Assembly: GCA_943704495.1 (NCBI GenBank)
Contig: CALSCR010001512.1
Location: forward strand, 1-30,319
Length of the DNA: 30,319 bases
Direction of reading: 5' to 3'
Origin: Pigoraptor chileana
Taxonomy: Eukaryota > Opisthokonta > Filasterea
The translations under genes and the position numbers were made by a program. A model generated the notes under the pieces. It made no database searches and was not told where the DNA came from. It saw nothing but the letters and a program-made list of their open reading frames with translations. Position 1 is the stretch's first letter. Each line of letters starts with the position of its first letter. Positions 14,618 through 28,367 of the stretch are shown here, in pieces.

Positions 14618-16076
14618 TCATTTCTTCTTCGGAGCGGCTTTCGGCGCAGCAGCAGCATTGGGGATCTTTGCAGGTACCGCATTCTTCGCTACCTTCGCTT
14701 CCTTTGATGGCTGCACTTTGGCGCTATCCTTGGCTGCGGCTGCATCGCTAACCGTGGGTTTGACTGTCTTGGGGACATCCGAGGCACCGCTCTTGCCTAC
14801 TTTATCTCCCTTGGGAGCCTTTGCTTTCGGTCCCTTGGGAGTAACTGGCTTGGCGACGGCGACAGCCTCGTCGATGACAGCAGTGATCGGAGACGCAGAC
14901 TCCTTCTTCTCAGCAATGGCCTTGGCAGACGCGACAATCGCGGCCTATGCATTCATGTATATGTATGTGGGTGAGTATATATACATATATAGTATGTAAG
15001 TGTGCGTATATGTGTATGCATATGTAAAAATCGTGTTTGGGTGTGTACGGCGAAAGCGAGTGTAATGCACTTGAAAGAGCACGAGATGGAGGGTCGACTC
15101 AGGATAACATGGAGCGCATGAGCAGATATATGAGCGCCAACACTACGAAAACAACGACAACGAAGCAGCAAACGCCGTCTTCAACACAAACAACACAAAC
15201 CGCAAAACACAAGACACACCTTCTTCTCCTTCTTGAGTGTTTTTTTCGCGAGCATCCGCTTCTCCTTCTTCTTCTTGTTGCGGGCGACGCGCTTGGCGAT
15301 TTGATCTGGAGTAAGGGCCTTCTTCTTCTCCTCCTTGGTTTGCCGCTCAGCACGACGCTTGTGCAACTGCAGCCACAAGCGAGTCAATCATCAGACAAAA
15401 TGCGGACGATTGAACTGCGTGCGGTACTGCTTGTCGAGTGCAGACAGCAGATATCACGTGGGCTGAACCATCCAAACGAAAGAGCACAATACAGCGCAAA
15501 CGCACCTTGGAGGCGAGATGAACTTCCATCTGCTGCATTGTTATGATGACTTTCCCAGGGCATAGCTTGCAGAACAGTTTCCCGTCGATCACAGAAACAT
15601 CTCCGCCCTCCTTTACGATGTCCTCACCACCTGCGCGTATTGAGTACGCAAAGGGGTTAGCCACAGCCACAATCCTTTGTGATCCTAGTAACATCAGGGA
15701 CAATAATAAGGCAAATTTCTCATGACCAACCTTCACTCATAGAGTCCGATTCGTCTTCGTCGTCGTTTTCATCATCTGCGGATAGCACACGGGGATATCA
15801 GATTGCATATCGCAAACACACTATCCGTGGCATTCATGTACCAATACCGTCGACCTCCAAAGACGACATAGCAGAAAAACTATGCTCACCTTCCTCACCG
15901 GAAATTCCCTCCGAGCCAGACTCCTCCGCAGCCTCGGCGTCGTCCATCTTCTCCTCAGGAACATCATCCGCCTCCATGGAGGCGTCGAGGTCGGCGTCTT
16001 CATCCGACGAGGATGACTCATCTTCGTCAGAGTGCGCAGTGGCAGTCTGACCCCAACTGTTATAGCGCTTAAACAT
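14618..16076 (-). CDS. Acidic/basic zinc-finger (U1-type C2H2) protein with histone-H1-like tail
   Basis: I do not recognise the specific family. Exons 16076-15890, 15775-15731, 15630-15506, 15366-15220 and 14944-14618 give 276 residues. An acidic Asp/Glu/Ser-rich N-terminal third comes first (about 15-76, with DEDESSSSDED and DDENDDEDESDS). A single zinc finger follows: CKLC, then 13 residues, then H-LASKL-H, close to the U1-type spacing (C-x2-C-x12-H-x5-H) and split by an intron inside the last loop. Next is a very basic helix (KRRAERQTKEEKKK and KNKKKKEKRMLAKK). The last exon is Ala/Lys/Pro-rich (KPVTPKGPKAKAPKGDK, ending AAPKAAPKKK), like a histone H1 tail. This build suggests a nuclear or nucleolar RNA- or chromatin-binding protein; that is inference. 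The start is the first ATG in frame; the frame stays open upstream to 16121 and an acceptor TAATAG near 16125 allows a longer N-terminus. Confidence 0.72.
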
Positions 16077-16589
16077 TCTCGAATATTGTGTCCGGTCAAC
16101 CCACAAAGCGATGAATGCACTATTACAGGGAGGATATCAACATAAAACGTATAAGTGTTTAAGTTCCACATGCTGCACGTGCAGAGCCCTAAACCCAACA
16201 CTACCTTGGCAACCCTGACACTCATTTATCCCGCTGTGTATCCCGGATTACTCCATTTACTCCAGCCAATGGCGTGTGAGTGCTTTGGACACATGTCTTG
16301 TCAAGGGCAGCCAATTGCGTTTCACCATCAGACACACACACCCAATGCATGCAGACACACACACACACACTGATGCACACGGAGACAGATGCACACACAC
16401 CGCACACAACGCACACACAATACACAACACTCCCGTTCCATTAATAAGGGTCCATATGTACCTACGTCGACGCCAGAGCACCTGGATATCACGTCGCCCT
16501 GTTTGTTGCTGCCCACTTTGTCCGCTGCTGTTGACACCCGCCCTTTATTAGTTCCACCCCAGTTAACCCGCCGGGTATTCTCTCGAAAG
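16077..16589. promoter_or_regulatory. Divergent intergenic region, zinc-finger gene / FAD oxidoreductase
   Basis: 513 bp between divergent start codons. It holds a CA tract (16322-16430), which is TG on the zinc-finger gene's sense strand. Since such tracts elsewhere lie in introns just after donors, an upstream non-coding exon of the zinc-finger gene near 16440-16500 is possible. Confidence 0.45.
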
Positions 16590-18215
16590 ATGGCGTCTCT
16601 CGCACTCAGGACAATTAGCGCTCGTCTCGCCAGCTCACGGATCGCCGTTCGCGGTTTTGCCACGGTTAGTAATGCGAGTGGCAATGATTTGGGGTTTAGC
16701 TGTTGTTTCTGATATTGCGCATGTTTTCTATTGTCTCGCGCGGCCAAAACATAACAAAACAAACTCTCTCCCGACCGCAGGACAAGCGCCCCAACATTGG
16801 CGATCCCGAGGGTAAGCTCCCCGACCAGGCTGACATTGTCGTTGTTGGCGGAGGATGTGTCGGACTCGGCGTGGCGTATTCGCTTGCCAAGGCCGGAAAG
16901 AAGAACATTGTCCTACTGGAGAAGGAGCCGTCCCTCGCGACTGTCACAAGCGCACAGGCCGCGGGGCTCGTGGGGCAGGTCCGCACGAGCGTCGACCGCG
17001 TCAAGCTCGCAATGTGGTCCGTCAAGACATTCGCAGAGCTTGAGCAGCTGGGCAACTACACGCCTGGATGGCGGCAGGTCGGGTCTCTCCGCGTCGCGCA
17101 GACAAAGGAGCGCGCCGACGAATTCCGCATCATGCTCGATTCGTGCAAGCAGGCTGGGCTTGAGGTGCACGTCGTCTCTGCGGCCGAGGCGGGACGCAGG
17201 TGGCCTCACATGAAGTTTGACGGCGCGACTATGATCCTCTGGTGTCCGACGGACGGATATCTCATGCCGTACGACCTGAGCATGTCTTATTTCTACCACG
17301 GCTCCAAGATGGGCGTCAAGTATGCCACGCGCGCCCCCGTGACCTCAATTCAGCTGGACAACGGACGCGTTGCCGGGGTGACGACTCCCAAGGGATCCAT
17401 CAAGTGCCAGACGGTCATCAACGCCGCCGGTGCGCATGCCTATCACATTGCCAAGGTGCGTGCGTGCGTGCGTGCAGATGGATTGGGTTACTCCATTCCT
17501 CCCTGTAGCATTTTCGTACACAATTTGATGCCCACTCTATAAGCAATACGTGATCCTCACCACACGCTTAACATCCTTACATTGCACCCTTTTTTGCCGA
17601 ATGCAGATGGTCGGCCTGGAACTGCCCATCTTCCCCGTTCGCCACGAGTACTTCATCACAGAGCCCGTCGGTCGCGATGCCAACGGCGAACATCTCGTCA
17701 ATCCGTCATTGCCTGTGCTTCGCATCCCCGACGCCACACTCTACGGCCGCCCCGACATCAACAGCATACTGCTTGGTGGATGGGAGCCCGCGGGCATGAG
17801 CGTCGACCCCGCTTCATATGGCGTCACTGGTGCGCCGCCGCCAATTGAGCCTGACTGGCCAATCCTCCACGACTTTGCGCAGAAGTTTGATCCCCTGTAT
17901 CCGAAGATCAACAGCACGGGCATTCGCACGGTGTTTGCGGGATGGCCGACGTTCACACCCGACGGCAAGTTCATCATTGGACCCACCAAGAAGGTCCCCG
18001 GCTTCGTCATGGCCGGCGGGTGCAACGCGCACGGTGTCAGCGGCAGCGCAGGCATCGGAAAGCACGTCGTCGAGTCGATGGACAACGCCGATCCCGAGCC
18101 GTACGTGAAGGGCCTGTCACCAGAGCGCTTCCTCAGCAAGTCGTGGGATAAGGCGACTGCCAGGCGACAGGCACAGCACGTGTACGAGACGTACTACTGC
18201 ATTCAGCCGCAGTAG
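16590..18215 (+). CDS. FAD-dependent oxidoreductase, DAO/dimethylglycine-dehydrogenase-like, probably mitochondrial
   Basis: Predicted flavoprotein amine oxidase or dehydrogenase of the DAO superfamily, nearest in style to dimethylglycine/sarcosine dehydrogenases but without their C-terminal folate-binding GcvT domain. Exons 16590-16664, 16781-17455 and 17607-18215 give 452 residues. Exon 1 is an Arg/Ser/Ala-rich presequence with no acid (SARLASSRIAVRGFAT), typical of mitochondrial import. The FAD Rossmann motif is ADIVVVGGGCVGLGVAYSLA (42-61) with the strand-2 acid in LLEKE. TSAQAAGL (81-88) sits where DMGDH and SARDH have the His that binds FAD covalently; here that residue is Gln84, so FAD is probably non-covalent. 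Substrate-domain landmarks are CPTDGYLMPYDLS, TVINAAGAHA, FPVRHEYFITEPV and the C-terminal FAD segment GFVMAGGCNAHGVSGSAGIG. The substrate is unknown. Exon 1-exon 2 joining places the presequence on its own small exon. Confidence 0.88.
17456..17476. repeat. (GTGC)n run at donor of FAD gene intron 2
   Basis: Five tetranucleotides GTGC begin exactly at the 5' splice site, so several GTGCGT donors stand side by side. Confidence 0.85.
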
Positions 18216-18833
18216 GAAATTGAAATTTGCTTGGATGGGGTTTGTTGTGGCTTGTGACGATTGGGATGCGGGCCACGTGATTTGTGGTCACGCGACATCG
18301 CTTGAAGGAGCGGAGGGGATGCATGCTGGGAGACTGGATTGTATTGGAGTGCGTTGTTGCTTGCGTAGTGCGGTGTGTTTGCGTTTGTTTGCGTTTGTTT
18401 GTTATTCTGTCGCTTGTCTTTGCTGCTCGTGCGTGCGATTTTCCACGGCCATTTCCCTGACATGTACAGTGCGCTTTTACTACAATCCAAGCGAATGTAA
18501 CTGACCTGTTGCACAAGTGCTTTGAGGGGGCAAACACACACTCACAGCCGCACGCACTCACAGCCGCACACACCACAGTCGCACATACCACAGCCGCGCA
18601 CACTCACAGCCGCACATACCACAGCCGCACACGCCACACATTCGCATTGCCATCGATGGTAATTGCGAATTGACACCAACTATTGACTGTGAAGGCAGTG
18701 TATTGTGGATATTGGAGATCGCCCCTCGCTCCAAACGAGCAGCTTTCAGCAACGGCACACACAAAGGCCACACAGGCCATACACCGGGACACACATCGGC
18801 AGAACCACTTCTTACTGGATACAGTAGAATGCC
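18216..18833. other. Tail-to-tail spacer FAD oxidoreductase / ADCS
   Basis: 618 bp between convergent stops, with no coding exon seen. It contains GTTTGCGTTTGTTTGCGTTTGTTTG near 18378-18402 and a 15-16-bp minisatellite at about 18539-18640. Confidence 0.5.
18539..18640. repeat. 15-16-bp minisatellite, unit near ACTCACAGCCGCACAC
   Basis: About six imperfect tandem copies alternate between ACTCACAGCCGCACGC-like and ACCACAGCCGCACAT-like units. It is intergenic, in the 3' flank of two genes. Confidence 0.88.
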
Positions 18834-23508
<4,675 letters not shown>

Positions 23509-24327
23509 TTTCCACGGTTGAATCTGAAACGAAGTAAGCAGGTGACCACTAAATTTGAAATGTGAACCGCTCACAATAAACCACACAACACAACACACAC
23601 CACACAACACACAAAACACCAGTGCACATACGCCCAACCAACACACACATTCGCACACACAGCGCACACATAATCGCCGCACGTCAGAGTTGCACGTGCC
23701 TTTCGATGAAACGATGACACAGCCGCAATTTGCCGCAAACCAATCAGAATGCGAGAAAAGGTGATGACATGCCTAAATAGTCCATTATTAGCTCATAAAT
23801 CCATATATAGTGTTATTAAAAATAATATACCTTATAAGATACATCGGGTGCCGAGATATCGGCGAGGTATGGTTGGCAAACACCTTACAGAGGCTCTTTT
23901 CCACATTAGGAAAGAATACACCACGCCCCTTTGGGAATTCCATAAAAGGACACCCTGGAAGGGGAATACTTTCAGCCAACGCCCAACTGAAAAGAATGCA
24001 CATCTTAAAAGGCAACTTTCTCGGCGGGCTCGCCGTGGGTAATTTGAAATGGGAGTGGCAGCCGTACTCCACTCTCGACGGCGTATGTCACTGACAGCGG
24101 CCGCGTGCATCCGGAAGCCGCACCACTGGCCATGCCCCTGAAAGTTGACAGACTAAAAAGCAAGTCAAAGTCCTTTTTTTCAGAATTCTACAGAAGAGTG
24201 AGGGCGATCAGTCAGTTTCAGCCGGGCCCGCTGACTCCACAAGTTGACAGCGACTGCCCGCGGTCCCGCCCGGTGGACAGTGCGGTGCTGATGCGCCGGG
24301 TGGCGACCTCTATACGCGGCCTCAAAA
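23509..24327. promoter_or_regulatory. Divergent intergenic region, ADCS / FkbM gene
   Basis: 819 bp between divergent start codons. A CA tract at 23580-23662 (sense TG for ADCS) and the acceptor at 23524 suggest a 5' leader intron of ADCS. From about 23760 the composition changes: an AT-rich stretch to 23835, then about 210 bp (23832-24042) open in four frames at once. I recognise none of those translations. Confidence 0.5.
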
Positions 24328-25914
24328 ATGAAGGAGCTTTTAGGCGAAGAGAATGGGCTTGCTTTCGACACGGTCACAGAATCACCCTGCGATCATCACG
24401 CATACTCATTTGGTATGGAGACAGAGCGACATGCGGCGTCATCAACCACTCGCTGCACCAAACTGGTCGTCGGAGTTATATTCATTGTTGCGATCACTGC
24501 CATAGCGGCAGCTTTTTCATCGCCATTGTACGTCGAAATTCACGGCATTCGCAAGGTGAAGTTGTACGGCGAGAAAAATGGAGCGCCGGTTGAGACGATG
24601 ACTTGCGAATCGAATTCTCCACAGCGAGAGTTTATTCTCAACCTTCATCGCGGCCGCCCCTCAGGATTGATCATCCCACCGCATCACTCGTTTGCTAAAA
24701 TTAGCGTCGAGCTCAGCGTCAACAAAAGTGAAGGATTTCAGAGGGATGAAGCGGCGCAGGCTGCCTTTTACGTGTCGGCGAACAACTTCAACGAGCACGG
24801 CAGTGCATGGACGCACATGCGAGTGAAGGTGCACGAGTCGCACATCCTTGCAATTGCACGGCGGAGTCTCGACAGTGCTGGAAGGGGTCCCAGATTGCAG
24901 TCATCGGCAAAATCGACCGCACCCACACACACCAAGGGAATCGTGATCGACATTGGAGCCAACTCGGGCATCTACGGGCTGCTGGGCGCATCTCACGGTT
25001 TCGAGTCCCACATGTTTGAGCCCCACCCCGCATGCGCGTCGGACATACTGTACGCCGTTTCACGCAACAGGTTTTGCGGTCGAGCGTTTTTGCATCCCGT
25101 TGCCGTTTCGACACACAAAACCACCTTCCACATGCGAACAGACATGCTTTGTCGGCGGTCAGGGCCGCTTCTTTCGCCAAACGCGACAAGAAACCATATT
25201 CTCTTCGGTGGTATGTTCTTGAAAAGCGTGCAATCCGTGCGTCTCGACGATGCAATTGCAGGCATCGCTCGCGAACGGGGCCAGTATGCGTTTGCCGCCG
25301 AAATACTTCGTCTCAGTCATCGCGGCGCGTCACGAAGAGGGGGCATTGTCCACAGCGGGCTTCCACGGGCGGCGTCGCCAACCGCAGCCAAGCCCTTTCA
25401 TGTTGCATTCGCCAAGATTGACGTTGACGGCCACGAGCCTGCTGTACTGCTGGGTGCGCTGGGGACGTTGCGCGCGGACGTTGTGGCCAATATGGTACTC
25501 AAGGCCACACCCTTGCGCTGGGCACAGTTCGGGTTCACTATGGGTCAGGCAGCGGCGATCATTTCTCTCATGTGCGCAGAGGGCAACTATTACGCAAGCG
25601 TCGTATCTCCTTTCAAGCGATTCGGAACGCGGGAAGTTCTGGAAGTGGCGGATGATGGAGACTTTGCGGGCGGCCCCCCAACAAATGCTGCGGTGCAGAT
25701 GAGGCATGCTCTGGAGCACGGTTTTCATGACATGCCGCCACAATTCAACATGTGGTTCTCCAAGCAGCCTACCGATGTTACTGTTCTCGGCGGTGCAGCG
25801 GGCACAGATGAAGACGTAGCATATTTTGCCAACGCGCAATCGCCGTGTGGATGCGAAGGTGGAATGTGTGTAGAATTGAGAGCGTTCCTCAGGAGCGAGG
25901 GATTCCTTATTTAG
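24328..25914 (+). CDS. FkbM-family methyltransferase with N-terminal membrane anchor
   Basis: Single-exon gene of 528 residues, the only intronless gene in the window. A single hydrophobic helix (about 45-63, KLVVGVIFIVAITAIAAAF) after a polar N-terminus suggests a type II protein of the ER or Golgi with its catalytic domain in the lumen. The SAM-binding motif is GIVIDIGANSGIYGLLG (about 203-219), followed by FEPHPACASDILYAV. The FkbM signature FAKIDVDGHEPAVLLGAL lies at about 360-377. The family methylates hydroxyls on glycans, polyketides and other acceptors; the acceptor here cannot be told. The 60-200 region (GLIIPPHHSFAKISVEL and so on) has no family I recognise. The C-terminus is Cys-bearing (CGCEGGMC). 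AATAAA lies 12 bp after the stop. The intronless state could reflect retrocopying or horizontal gain; composition is like its neighbours. Confidence 0.86.
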   Translation: MKELLGEENGLAFDTVTESPCDHHAYSFGMETERHAASSTTRCTKLVVGVIFIVAITAIAAAFSSPLYVEIHGIRKVKLYGEKNGAPVETMTCESNSPQREFILNLHRGRPSGLIIPPHHSFAKISVELSVNKSEGFQRDEAAQAAFYVSANNFNEHGSAWTHMRVKVHESHILAIARRSLDSAGRGPRLQSSAKSTAPTHTKGIVIDIGANSGIYGLLGASHGFESHMFEPHPACASDILYAVSRNRFCGRAFLHPVAVSTHKTTFHMRTDMLCRRSGPLLSPNATRNHILFGGMFLKSVQSVRLDDAIAGIARERGQYAFAAEILRLSHRGASRRGGIVHSGLPRAASPTAAKPFHVAFAKIDVDGHEPAVLLGALGTLRADVVANMVLKATPLRWAQFGFTMGQAAAIISLMCAEGNYYASVVSPFKRFGTREVLEVADDGDFAGGPPTNAAVQMRHALEHGFHDMPPQFNMWFSKQPTDVTVLGGAAGTDEDVAYFANAQSPCGCEGGMCVELRAFLRSEGFLI

Positions 25915-25925
25915 ATATATCAACA

Positions 25926-25931
25926 AATAAA
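25926..25931 (+). promoter_or_regulatory. Poly(A) signal AATAAA after FkbM gene
   Basis: A canonical AATAAA begins 12 nt after the stop codon, in an A/T-rich context. It is the clearest polyadenylation signal in the window. Confidence 0.6.
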
Positions 25932-26084
25932 ATTACCATACAAAGAACAATAAGAATATGTATTACCAAATGTGGCATCATCAGGCCATTGGAATTTTGA
26001 TATCTCTAAACTACAGATTATTATTGACAGCACTTCGAAGCTAACTATAATGCTCCGCACTTTAAATGCATCGCCACGCTCAAA

Positions 26085-26155
26085 ACTTACACTACGCTCG
26101 ACAATTACACCACGTTTTATACTTTCTTATTATCACTCAATACTTACACTACGCT
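26085..26155. repeat. Two 14-bp direct repeats upstream of ARL13
   Basis: ACTTACACTACGCT occurs at 26085-26098 and again, identical, at 26142-26155, 57 bp apart. The copies are 138 and 81 bp (start to ATG) upstream of 26223. They may be cis-regulatory sites. Confidence 0.85.
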
Positions 26156-26222
26156 GTAATCACACCGTGAAATCGCCCGTGGGGCATTCGAAAATTTTGG
26201 GGAGCCATAATTGTCACTCACA

Positions 26223-27585
26223 ATGTTTTCGCTCATGCGAAACGCCGTTGCCTGGATGCGGGAGCGTGCGAATCGCGGTCGTAGCATCACGATTGTTCTC
26301 CTTGGAATTGATAATGCCGGAAAGTCAACCGTTCTCGCGGCTCTGAAAGATGAAGATACCGATTTTATTACGCCGACTTTTGGATTCAACAGCGAAGAAT
26401 TGCGGCACGGACGTTTCAAGCTCACAGTTTACGATCTCGGTGGGGGCAAGAACCTTCGCGGCCTATGGACTCGCTATCTCTCAGAAGTTCATGGCGCGAT
26501 TTATGTGGTGGACGCTAGTGACCCCACGAGATTGGAGGAATCGCGCGAGGCGCTCAATGCTTTTATTGACGACGAAAGGTTCAAGGGAAAACCGCTCCTT
26601 GTGTGAGTGATGTTTGTGAAAACCACTCCATCGACAGTAATTGACCTGTAATGCCCCCCCCCCCCCCCCTCATTCTAAATTGTTCTTCTCGTCTTTACTC
26701 TGCCACAGACTCGCGAATAAGCAAGACAAGGAAGGTGCAGTTTCAAACAGCTCCGTATCGAAGAAGTTGAAGCTGCGCGGACGCGAGAGCGAGGGTGAGC
26801 CGATCTTCGTGCAAGTATGTGCAGCAAAGAGGGCTTCAGCGCCCCCTGGTGAAGATGCGCCGCCGGGGCCACTTGATGAACGCATCACCAGCGGTCTTGA
26901 ATGGCTTATATCGACCATACGCACGCGACACGACGAACTCACGAGCCGCATTTCGAAGGACGTTGCCGTGCAACAAGAGAAGGAAAAAATCGAGCGAGAT
27001 CAGCGCGAAGCGATTGCGAATCTGCGCAGAAAAGAGCGTCTTGCGGAGGAGGCCAAGGCAGCGGAGGAAGCGCAGGCAAAAGAGAACGGCGGCGCATCTT
27101 CAGAGGAGTCTGACAGAGAAAACCACCCGAATGCACTCAACACTATCGCCACACCGGACAAGCCCGCTGCCAAAAAGCACACCCGACGCTCTACAAAAAA
27201 TGACGACATAATCGAGCCACCCGCCGCCCCCACGCGTGCCTACAGTGCTAAGGACATGGACGAAGAGCCGGTGAATCGAAAGGCGACTTCGCGTCGCGGA
27301 AAGCGATCAACTCTGGATGGTGAGGACGGTGTGGGTGATGCTGATGCGGTTGGATCACGAGGGGAATCCATTGAGTTGGCAGAGCGGCCACCGAAGCAAA
27401 AGCGCAGGCCCAAGTCGACTGTGGAGGCTGATTCAACACATGATGATCCTCCGAACGGCGACGAACAGGTGGATGACCACTCGCAGCAGCAGCAGAATCA
27501 GCAAGTCTCCGGGGATGCACGTAGTCGGACAAAAGGAAACCGAAAACGTTTGTCTGGTGCGGAAAGCAACCCGCAGGGTCCTTGA
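26223..27585 (+). CDS. ARL13B: ARL13-type ciliary small GTPase
   Basis: ARL13 proteins are ciliary-membrane GTPases that activate ARL3 and control cilium composition. Exons 26223-26602 and 26709-27585 give 418 residues, near the human ARL13B length (428). It begins MFSLM like human ARL13B. P-loop GIDNAGKST lies at 28-36, switch 1 PTFGF at 51-55, and DLGGGKNLRG at 71-80 (Gly where classical Arfs have the catalytic Gln, as in ARL13B; R79 is kept). LANKQDKEGA lies at 128-137 and GLEWLISTI follows. A long charged coiled coil (about 205-260, SKDVAVQQEKEKIERDQREA and on) and a low-complexity, basic/acidic C-terminal tail complete it. The N-terminus lacks the Cys pair that is palmitoylated in human ARL13B, and I see no RVxP ciliary-targeting motif. 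Exon 1-exon 2 joining (GT + A) restores VLANKQD. Confidence 0.93.
26654..26669. repeat. 16-nt homopolymer C run in ARL13 intron
   Basis: Sixteen consecutive C on the sense strand of the 106-nt intron, ending 39 nt before the acceptor CCACAG at 26708. It mirrors the sense C16 in the SMURF-like gene. Confidence 0.92.
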
Positions 27586-28367
27586 AGCGGGCTGAACTGG
27601 TCTATCTTTGCTTTGCGTTTGAATTGCGTTTTTGGGTTTATTCTTGCCTTTCGATTTGCGTTTCCTCAGCGTGGCTTTTAATGAACATGTGAACTAAGGG
27701 GGGTCAGGTCCTGAGGACCGACCTCACTGTTTATGGAGACAGACTGAATCTTCACTCTGGATGTGACCTGTAGCCTCCTACAAGAAGATCGTGGGTATTG
27801 TATGCTGCATGCTGCATGTGCGTGTGCGTGTGTGCATGTGTGCGTGTGTCATGCATGCATGCAGGATGGGAACGTGATGGGCACATTTCGTTCCACGGAC
27901 CTCTGATTGGTTGCTTCTCCTAAGCACACAAAACAATGCAGATTATTTCTATTTTTCCGATGGCTTGCGGTTACCCATCCGGGTTTTATTTCCCATTTGA
28001 ATTCACTATACACTATGTATTGAAGCATCAAAAATTCAAATCCACTGGTCACGTTGTCCGTCACATACAATAATTTATTATTTATAAATCTATATTATTT
28101 TTTGGGCTCTTTTTTTCAACTTTTTTTTGGGACACTCAAAACACTGCAGCGGCGGTCGTTCATTTTCTACACATCCGATTCGTTTGTGTACTACGCATCA
28201 TCATGCAAAATAGTTTTTGATGGCCCATTACAATATTGCGCTGGCCCTTAAGCGGACGTGCGCTTCGTGTGTGTTTGTTCTGTATTGTTGCACTGTAAAT
28301 TTGCATCGGGTGTGATGACCGCTCGTTCATCGTGCTTAATTATTTGATCCTACGATTTATAACCACG
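27586..28367. other. Intergenic region ARL13 / lectin-like gene
   Basis: 782 bp between tandem genes. It holds the ARL13 3' end, a long two-part hairpin (27681-27734), a TG/GCATGC-rich part (27806-27863), and then an AT-rich stretch (28060-28130, with T8 runs) that is probably part of the next promoter. No exon seen. Confidence 0.5.
27681..27734 (+). other. Two-part imperfect hairpin in ARL13 3' flank
   Basis: ATGAACATGTG (27681-27691) pairs with CACTGTTTAT (27725-27734), ten pairs including one G-U, with T27688 bulged. Inside, GGTC-A-GGTCC (27702-27711) pairs with GGACCGACC (27715-27723), nine pairs with one bulged A and a TGA loop. An asymmetric loop of ten bases separates the stems on the 5' side against one on the 3' side. 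It begins 96 nt after the ARL13 stop, so it is probably in the 3' UTR. Confidence 0.65.

Larger units (their letters stand above)
25915..26222. promoter_or_regulatory. FkbM 3' flank and ARL13 promoter with repeated element
   Basis: 308 bp between tandem plus-strand genes. The first part is AT-rich with the FkbM poly(A) signal. The second part holds two exact copies of ACTTACACTACGCT and a related CAATTACACCACG between them, all within 140 bp of the ARL13 start codon. Confidence 0.6.

Noticed and set aside
27681-27740. Possible SECIS element, since the organism makes selenocysteine and the hairpin starts ATGA
   Set aside because: The 3' strand lacks the paired GA needed for the SECIS quartet, there is no AA in an apical loop, and the upstream gene has no in-frame TGA to recode.
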